Assembly (NCBI GenBank): GCA_023424785.1
Contig: JAFADP010000050.1
Coordinates: 1 to 44,711 of the forward strand
Direction: 5' to 3'
Length of the DNA stretch: 44,711 nucleotides
Source: Bacillota bacterium
GTDB taxonomy: Bacteria; Bacillota; Clostridia; Clostridiales; Clostridiaceae
Positions within the stretch are counted from its first letter, which is position 1; every line of letters starts with the position of its first letter. The notes beneath the pieces were generated by a model, which had not been told where the DNA came from, did no database searches, and saw only the letters and a list, made by a program, of their open reading frames with translations. The position numbers and the translations under genes were made by a program. This document shows, in pieces, positions 39,677 to 44,711 of this stretch.

Positions 39677-40255
39677 ATGGATATATATAAAGCTATTAAA
39701 ATGGAAAAAAAATCTTTAAAGAGGTTTTATAAATTAATGGTAGTTTTAGCTATAATACTCCCCCTTTCAGTTTATTTAACACAAGTAAAATCTCTATTTT
39801 ATTTAGTATATCTTATAGCATTAGAATTACTTATAATTTTTGCTATAATAGTAAAACTAAATTATTATGAATTAAGATATAAATGTAGCAACAATAAACT
39901 ACATATTAAAAATGGAATTTTTACGAGTAATGGATTAATACTTTGTGATAAGGTTATATTAGTACATACTGAAGGTATGGAAGCAACTATGGATATTATT
40001 CTTATAACTACAATGAAAGTAAGAAATAAAGGTTTAAGGCCGATAACTAAAGGTTTTTTAAAGAAATATCCAAACCTAGAGAGTAATTTGAATAAAATTA
40101 ATAAAGATGGAGTATTATATTATCAAATTGTAAGGTTTGGAGGATTAAATAAATACCTACTATTAGATACTATATATAAAAATTGTGTTAAAGCAATGTA
40201 TACGGATGAATGTATTCAAAACATAAAAATAGCAAGAGGGCAGACGTTAGTTTAA
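39677..40255 (+). CDS. Membrane protein of unknown function with C-terminal soluble domain
   Basis: A 192-residue protein. A basic N-terminus, two transmembrane helices (~20-36 and ~40-62), then a soluble domain of about 125 residues with strand-rich start (YELRYKCSNNKLHIKNGIF) that loosely resembles bacterial PH-like (bPH2) domains; this likeness is weak. TGGAGG is 7 bases before the ATG. It is between prfA and ywlC, with only 17 bases to the latter's start, so the two are likely co-transcribed. No function is assigned. Confidence 0.7.
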   Translation: MDIYKAIKMEKKSLKRFYKLMVVLAIILPLSVYLTQVKSLFYLVYLIALELLIIFAIIVKLNYYELRYKCSNNKLHIKNGIFTSNGLILCDKVILVHTEGMEATMDIILITTMKVRNKGLRPITKGFLKKYPNLESNLNKINKDGVLYYQIVRFGGLNKYLLLDTIYKNCVKAMYTDECIQNIKIARGQTLV

Positions 40256-40272
40256 TAAAGGAAGGGATTGAT

Positions 40273-41331
40273 TTGAAAACAGAAGTACAAATAATTAATG
40301 ATTTTGAAAATGATAGTTTTCTGATAAAAAAAGCAGCTAATGTTATAAAAGAGGGTGGAATAGTTGCTTTCCCTACTGAAACTGTATATGGATTAGGGGC
40401 AAATGCATTAGATGAGGAAGCGGTTAAAAAAATTTTTGAAGCAAAAGGAAGACCACAAGATAACCCATTAATAATTCATGTGGCGGATAAAAATTTAGAA
40501 AAATATATAGAAACTATTCCTGAAAGTGCTAAAAAAATGATGGATAAGTTTTGGCCAGGACCGTTAACTATTATTTTAAAGAAAAAAGATATTATACCAA
40601 ATACAACAAGTGCTAATCTTAATACTGTTGGGGTTAGAATGCCAAGTGAGTCCATAGCATTAAAATTAATAGAATTATCAGGAGTTCCAATTGCTGCTCC
40701 ATCTGCTAATATAAGTGGAAGACCTAGTCCAACTGATGTTGAAAGATGTGTAGAAGACTTAGAAGGAAGAGTGGATTTTATATTAGGAGGACATAAAAGT
40801 ATTGTAGGAGTTGAATCAACAATAGTGGATTGTACAGTTGATCCTCCAATGATATTAAGGCCAGGTGGAATAACATTAGAAATGTTAAGAGAAATAGATA
40901 GTAGAATAGATATAGATAAAGCAATATTATCTAAGCCAACAAAAGATTTAAAGCCAAAAGCACCGGGGATGAAGTATAGGCATTATGCACCTAAAGCAAA
41001 GGTTACAATTATATCATCCAATGATGATAGAAATGAAAAAGTAGTTGAAAAAATTAATGAAATGATACAAAATTATATAGAACAAGGCAAAAAAGTAGGT
41101 GTACTTGCTTCAAAAGAAAATAGTGCATTATATAAAGAAAGTCAAGTTATAATTCTAGGTAGCAAAAATGATTTGTGTACTGTAGCACAAAATTTATTTG
41201 AAGCATTAAGAAGTTTTGACGACAAAGGTGTAGATGTAATACTTTCAGAAGCTTTTGAAGAAAAAGGTCTTGGAATTGCGGTAATGAATAGATTAAAAAA
41301 AGCTGCAGGATATGACATAATTAGTGTTTAA
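40273..41331 (+). CDS. ywlC: L-threonylcarbamoyladenylate synthase (Sua5/YwlC type)
   Basis: A 352-residue enzyme making threonylcarbamoyl-AMP from Thr, bicarbonate and ATP, the first step of tRNA t6A37. The YrdC domain (~20-205) has GGIVAFPTETVYGLGANA, KIFEAKGRPQDNPLI, WPGPLTI, RMPS and PIAAPSANISGRPSPT. After a linker with KAPGMKYRHYAPKA comes the C-terminal Sua5 domain (~235-350). It partners TsaD encoded at 13326-14348. Start is TTG at 40273 with AGGAAGGG 6 bases upstream; an ATG at 40210 would lie within the preceding gene and lacks a ribosome binding site. Confidence 0.94.
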   Translation: MKTEVQIINDFENDSFLIKKAANVIKEGGIVAFPTETVYGLGANALDEEAVKKIFEAKGRPQDNPLIIHVADKNLEKYIETIPESAKKMMDKFWPGPLTIILKKKDIIPNTTSANLNTVGVRMPSESIALKLIELSGVPIAAPSANISGRPSPTDVERCVEDLEGRVDFILGGHKSIVGVESTIVDCTVDPPMILRPGGITLEMLREIDSRIDIDKAILSKPTKDLKPKAPGMKYRHYAPKAKVTIISSNDDRNEKVVEKINEMIQNYIEQGKKVGVLASKENSALYKESQVIILGSKNDLCTVAQNLFEALRSFDDKGVDVILSEAFEEKGLGIAVMNRLKKAAGYDIISV

Positions 41332-41346
41332 ATAGGAGGTAATATT

Positions 41347-41796
41347 ATGAAAATAGCAGTAGGATGCGATCATGGTGGAATTAATTTAAAGAAAGAAGTA
41401 GTAAAATACTTAGAAAGTGCAGGATATGAATTTAAGGATTTTGGAACTAACTCTATAGAATCTTGTGATTATGCTGATTATGCACTTCCAGTAGCAGAAG
41501 CAGTTGCAAATAAAGAGTTTGATTTTGGAATATTAATATGTGGAACAGGTATAGGCATTGGAATAGCTGCCAATAAAGTTCCTGGAATAAGAGCAGCATT
41601 ATGTTCAGATACATTTAGTGCTCATGCAACAAGAGAACACAATGATGCTAATATCTTAACAATGGGAGAGAGAGTTGTAGGACCAGGTCTTGCTATAGAT
41701 ATAGTAAAAACTTTCTTAAATTCGTCTTTTGAAGGAGATAGACACGTAAGAAGACTTGAAAAAATAACAGAAATAGAAAGAAAATACAATAAATAA
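41347..41796 (+). CDS. rpiB: Ribose-5-phosphate isomerase B
   Basis: A 149-residue RpiB/LacAB-fold isomerase, interconverting ribose-5-phosphate and ribulose-5-phosphate. MKIAVGCDHGGINLKKEV at the N-terminus, catalytic Cys in DFGILICGTGIGIGIAANK, and HNDANILTMGERVVGP are diagnostic. Length is standard (~145-150). Spaced 15 bases from ywlC and 19 from upp with AGGAGG-type sites, so it is within the operon. B. subtilis has the same neighbourhood (ywlC ... ywlF/rpiB ... upp). Confidence 0.96.
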   Translation: MKIAVGCDHGGINLKKEVVKYLESAGYEFKDFGTNSIESCDYADYALPVAEAVANKEFDFGILICGTGIGIGIAANKVPGIRAALCSDTFSAHATREHNDANILTMGERVVGPGLAIDIVKTFLNSSFEGDRHVRRLEKITEIERKYNK

Positions 41797-41815
41797 GCTT
41801 ATAGAGGAGAAAAAA

Positions 41816-42445
41816 ATGAGCAGAATATTTGAAATGAATCATCCATTAATAATTCATAAATTATCTATCATAAGAAAAAAGGATACAAGTACTAAAGATT
41901 TTAAAGAGTTAGTTAACGAAGTAGCAATGTTAATGGCTTATGAGGTTACAAGAGATTTTCAACTTGAAGATGTAGAAATAGAAACACCAATATGTACTGC
42001 AACTTGTAAAATGCTAAAAGGAAAAAAAGTTGCTATAGTTCCTATATTAAGAGCAGGTCTTGGAATGGTTGAAGGTATGTTAAAGATAATGCCATCTGCT
42101 AAGATTGGGCATATAGGTCTATATAGAGATGAGGAAACACTTAAGCCAGTAGAATATTTCTGTAAGTTACCAAAAGATATAGAAGAAAGAGAAGTTGTTG
42201 TTGTTGATCCAATGTTAGCAACAGGTGGTTCGGCTATAGATGCATTAACAATGTTAAAAGAAAGAGGAGCTAAAAAGTTAAGATTTGCTTGTTTAATTTC
42301 TTCTCCAGAAGGAATTAAGGCGCTTCAAGAAGCTCATCCAGATGTTGATGTATATGTAGGAGCAATAGATGAAAAGTTAAATGAACATGGATACATAGTT
42401 CCAGGTTTAGGTGATGCTGGAGATAGATTATTTGGAACACTTTAA
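41816..42445 (+). CDS. upp: Uracil phosphoribosyltransferase
   Basis: A 209-residue type I PRTase. It converts uracil and PRPP to UMP in pyrimidine salvage. PRPP-binding motif VVVVDPMLATGGSAIDAL (family 13-mer), VPILRAGLGMVEGML, and the uracil-binding C-terminus YIVPGLGDAGDRLFGTL are all present. Length is standard (209). Directly downstream of rpiB, whose product can feed PRPP supply. Ends at a strong terminator. Confidence 0.97.
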   Translation: MSRIFEMNHPLIIHKLSIIRKKDTSTKDFKELVNEVAMLMAYEVTRDFQLEDVEIETPICTATCKMLKGKKVAIVPILRAGLGMVEGMLKIMPSAKIGHIGLYRDEETLKPVEYFCKLPKDIEEREVVVVDPMLATGGSAIDALTMLKERGAKKLRFACLISSPEGIKALQEAHPDVDVYVGAIDEKLNEHGYIVPGLGDAGDRLFGTL

Positions 42446-42465
42446 GAAAGATAATTAAATTTAAG

Positions 42466-42500
42466 CTGATTTCTGTATTTAACAGAAATCAGTTTTTTTT
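42466..42500 (+). terminator. Terminator after upp
   Basis: A perfect 11-bp stem (42466-42476 with 42482-42492) followed by eight T. Confidence 0.9.
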
Positions 42501-42528
42501 TATTATTATAAATAACATATAAAAATAT

Positions 42529-42556
42529 TTGAGATACTTTTTTATAAGTATATAAT
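42529..42556 (+). promoter_or_regulatory. Predicted promoter of mnaA with palindromic spacer
   Basis: TTGAGA (42529-42534), 16 bases, TATAAT (42551-42556). The spacer is a palindrome, ATACTT-TTTTAT-AAGTAT (42534-42551), that could be bound by a repressor; it recurs upstream of tdk. Confidence 0.55.
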
Positions 42557-42598
42557 AGAGTTAAGTATATAAATTATATTAATTAGGAGGTAAGATAT

Positions 42599-43744
42599 TT
42601 GAAAAAAATTATAACTATATTTGGAACTAGACCAGAAGCTATAAAGATGGCACCTTTGGTGAAAGCTTTAGAAAAAAGAGAAGGAATAGAGTCAAAGATT
42701 TGTGTAACAGCTCAACATAGAGAAATGTTAGATCAAGTATTAGAGCTATTTGATATAAAGCCAGATTTTGATTTAAATATAATGAAGAATAGACAAAGTT
42801 TAACTGGTATTACAAATAGGGTATTAGAAGGGCTAGAATTAATATTCCAAGAAGAAAAGCCTGATATGATATTAGTTCATGGAGATACTACAACAACATT
42901 TTCAGCAGCACTTGCAGCATATTATCAACAAATAAGAGTTGGTCATGTAGAAGCAGGATTAAGAACCTTTGATAAGTACTTTCCATTTCCAGAAGAAATG
43001 AATAGAAAACTTACTGCTGCAATAGCAGATTTAAACTTTTCGCCTACAAAAGGAGCAAAAAGTAATTTGCTTAGAGAAGGAGTAGAACCAAGTTCAATAT
43101 ATATAACTGGAAATACAGTAATTGATGCAATGCTTCATACCGTTGAAGATAATTACATATTTGAAAATGATGAATTAAATAAAATAGATTTTAAGAATAG
43201 AAAAGTTATTATGATTACTGCACATAGAAGAGAAAATTGGGGGCAAGGTATAGAAAATATATGCACAGCATTAAATAGAATAGTAGATGAAAATAAAGAT
43301 GTTGAGTTAGTATATCTTGTACATTTAAATCCTGTCGTAAAAGATGTAGTAAATGAAAGATTAGGAAATAAGGAAAGGATACATCTATTAAATCCATTAG
43401 ATACTAAGGAAACACATAACTTAATTAATAAGTGCTTTATGGTAATGACAGATTCAGGTGGATTACAAGAGGAAGCACCACATCTTGGAAAGCCGGTATT
43501 AGTTTTAAGAGATGTAACAGAGAGACCAGAGGCTGTTGAATATGGAACAGTAAAGTTAGTTGGTACTGATACAGAAAAAATAGTAGAAGAAGCAAATCTT
43601 TTAATAAATAGTAAAGAAGCTTATGAAAAAATGAGTAAGGCAGTAAATCCTTATGGAGATGGAAAAGCATCTGAAAGAATTTGTGATGCTATTATGAAAT
43701 ATTTAAATTTAAGTGAAAAAGAAGTAGAGGAATTTAATAGATAG
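42599..43744 (+). CDS. mnaA: UDP-N-acetylglucosamine 2-epimerase (non-hydrolysing)
   Basis: A 381-residue GT-B-fold epimerase interconverting UDP-GlcNAc and UDP-ManNAc, the precursor for wall teichoic acid linkage units and other ManNAc-containing polymers. TIFGTRPEAIKMAPLVKAL at the N-terminus, VHGDTTTTFSAALAAYY, VEAGLRTFDKYFPFPEE, MITAHRRENWG and MTDSGGLQEEAP are family signatures. Start is TTG at 42599, 6 bases after AGGAGG. It has its own promoter. In B. subtilis mnaA also follows upp; the ATP synthase operon that comes next there is not here. Confidence 0.95.
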   Translation: MKKIITIFGTRPEAIKMAPLVKALEKREGIESKICVTAQHREMLDQVLELFDIKPDFDLNIMKNRQSLTGITNRVLEGLELIFQEEKPDMILVHGDTTTTFSAALAAYYQQIRVGHVEAGLRTFDKYFPFPEEMNRKLTAAIADLNFSPTKGAKSNLLREGVEPSSIYITGNTVIDAMLHTVEDNYIFENDELNKIDFKNRKVIMITAHRRENWGQGIENICTALNRIVDENKDVELVYLVHLNPVVKDVVNERLGNKERIHLLNPLDTKETHNLINKCFMVMTDSGGLQEEAPHLGKPVLVLRDVTERPEAVEYGTVKLVGTDTEKIVEEANLLINSKEAYEKMSKAVNPYGDGKASERICDAIMKYLNLSEKEVEEFNR

Positions 43745-43745
43745 T

Positions 43746-43763
43746 TTGACTATTTTTTAACAA
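43746..43763 (+). promoter_or_regulatory. Weak Rex-like site upstream of the thiolase promoter
   Basis: TTGACTA-TTTT-TTAACAA against the Rex consensus TTGTTAA-N4-TTAACAA: right half perfect, left half 4 of 7. It starts two bases after the mnaA stop codon. Confidence 0.35.
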
Positions 43764-43769
43764 AATCTA

Positions 43770-43797
43770 TTGAAAAAAAACGTATAAATGGTATAAT
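43770..43797 (+). promoter_or_regulatory. Predicted sigma-A promoter of the thiolase gene
   Basis: TTGAAA (43770-43775), a 16-bp spacer and TATAAT (43792-43797). Transcription would start near 43804, at the left edge of the strong Rex-like site. Confidence 0.65.
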
Positions 43798-43803
43798 TAA
43801 GTT

Positions 43804-43821
43804 ATGTTAATAGTTTAACAA
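43804..43821 (+). promoter_or_regulatory. Rex operator-like palindrome
   Basis: ATGTTAA-TAGT-TTAACAA matches the Rex consensus TTGTTAA-N4-TTAACAA at 13 of 14 specified bases. It covers the predicted transcription start. Rex is the NADH-sensing repressor that controls thl, crt and other fermentation genes in clostridia, so a site here fits. Confidence 0.7.
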
Positions 43822-43863
43822 AGATAAAAGGTGAGTATAAGCTAATTTTTAGGGGGTTTTATA

Positions 43864-44711
43864 ATGAGAGAAGTAGTTATTGCAAGTGCAACTAGAACAG
43901 CACTTGGTTCATTTGGTGGTTCACTTAAAGATGTACCAGCAGCTGAATTAGGAGCAATAGTAATTAAGGAAGCTGTTAAGAGAGCTGGAATAAAGCCAGA
44001 AATGGTAGAAGAAGTAGTAATGGGTAATGTTATTCAAGCTGGTCTTGGACAAAATGTTGCAAGACAAGCAACTTTAAAAGCTGGTTTACCAAATGAAGTT
44101 TCTGCAATGACAATAAATAAGGTATGTGGATCAGGGTTAAGAGCAGTAGCTTTAGCTGCTCAAATGATTAAAGCTGAAGATGCTGATATAGTAGTAGCTG
44201 GTGGTATGGAAAACATGTCTGCTGCACCATATTTATTAAAAGGTGCTAGATGGGGACAAAGAATGGGAGACGGAAAGATGGTTGATGCTATGATCAACGA
44301 TGCTCTTTGGGATGCATTCAATGATTACCACATGGGAGTTACAGCCGAAAATATAGCTAAAGAATGGAACTTAACAAGAGAAGAACAAGATGCTTTTGCA
44401 GCAGCTTCTCAACAAAAAGCAGAAAAGGCTATAAAAGAAGGTAGATTTAAGGATGAAATAGTTCCTGTTGTTATACCTCAAAGAAAGGGAGAACCAAAAG
44501 TATTTGATACAGATGAATTCCCAAGATTCGGAACAACAGTTGAGACTTTAGGAAAATTAAAGCCATGTTTTATTAAAGATGGTACTGTAACAGCTGGTAA
44601 TGCTTCTGGAATTAATGACGGAGCTGCAGCTTTCGTAATAATGAGTGCTGAAAAGGCTAAAGAATTAGGCGTTAAACCATTAGCTAAGATAGTTTCTTAT
44701 GGTTCTAAGGG
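43864..44711 (+). CDS. thlA: Acetyl-CoA C-acetyltransferase (thiolase), 5' part
   Basis: The first 282 codons of a thiolase, cut by the right edge (a full protein would be ~392 residues). It condenses two acetyl-CoA to acetoacetyl-CoA, the first step towards butyrate/butanol. MREVVIASATRTALGSFGGS and the active-site Cys block INKVCGSGLRAVALAAQ are visible; the C-terminal His and Cys blocks lie outside. GGGGG lies 8 bases before the ATG. Codon choice is richer in GCT/GGT/AAC than most neighbours, consistent with high expression. Preceded by a predicted promoter and Rex-like operators. The fermentative rather than degradative role is inferred from that context. Confidence 0.93.
   Translation, partial: MREVVIASATRTALGSFGGSLKDVPAAELGAIVIKEAVKRAGIKPEMVEEVVMGNVIQAGLGQNVARQATLKAGLPNEVSAMTINKVCGSGLRAVALAAQMIKAEDADIVVAGGMENMSAAPYLLKGARWGQRMGDGKMVDAMINDALWDAFNDYHMGVTAENIAKEWNLTREEQDAFAAASQQKAEKAIKEGRFKDEIVPVVIPQRKGEPKVFDTDEFPRFGTTVETLGKLKPCFIKDGTVTAGNASGINDGAAAFVIMSAEKAKELGVKPLAKIVSYGSK

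Overview
The window is chromosomal DNA from a low-GC, endospore-forming anaerobe, almost certainly Clostridium sensu stricto. The evidence is the very AT-rich composition, AGGAGG-type ribosome binding sites, many TTG/GTG starts, a dense set of sporulation genes (spoIIR, yabG, sipL, three CotS-like coat genes), veg, a cyanophycin operon, and a thiolase with a Rex-type operator. There is no phage, IS element, CRISPR array or conjugative module. This is core genome with a few diverged or lineage-specific genes.

Layout. 1-540: 3' end of a 23S rRNA, tRNA-Asn and a terminator, with no 5S gene in between. 570-2440: a cytoplasmic parvulin, a HAD phosphatase, a 40-codon ORF and tRNA-Pro. 2490-10410: a secreted NlpC/P60 endopeptidase, a two-component system co-transcribed with a lipoprotein, and the TldD/TldE protease pair. 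10435-17260: a diverged YedF/FAD-oxidoreductase pair, an SGNH hydrolase and a RusA-like protein on the minus strand, tsaD followed by a membrane-anchored alpha/beta-hydrolase that lacks its catalytic residues, an HtrA protease, and a Cys-rich protein behind a predicted sigma-K promoter. 17280-24600: a spore-coat island of two glycosyltransferases, three CotS-like kinase-fold proteins, one unrecognised protein and yabG. 24700-32240: veg, sipL, a structured RNA candidate, cphB-cphA, ispE and spoIIR. 32300-43744: a PP-loop thiolase-like protein, a DUF1934 protein, rho, rpmE, tdk, a DUF1385 protein, prmC, prfA, ywlC, rpiB, upp and mnaA, an order reminiscent of the Bacillus rho-to-upp region. 43746-end: a Rex-like operator/promoter and the start of a thiolase gene.

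How the parts fit. A sporulation programme runs through the middle. A predicted sigma-F promoter drives spoIIR, which signals to the mother cell. sipL links SpoIVA to the coat. Predicted sigma-K promoters drive a cotS gene, yabG and the Cys-rich gene. cphBA makes and degrades cyanophycin, which has been linked to clostridial spore assembly. The right-hand block is translation and tRNA-modification housekeeping plus nucleotide salvage.

Most interesting regions: (1) a GC-rich folded RNA candidate at 26917-27045 upstream of cphB, whose 5' end is complementary to the loop of a terminator-like hairpin; (2) two genes (NlpC/P60 and yabG) where a perfect or near-perfect hairpin sits exactly between the Shine-Dalgarno sequence and the start codon; (3) a C-spaced, G-poor leader before rho that looks like a Rho-binding site; (4) a coat-cluster gene that seems to start at ATT; (5) several proteins that keep their fold but lack catalytic residues. 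All functional statements come from reading the sequence and from family knowledge; no searches or folding calculations were run.
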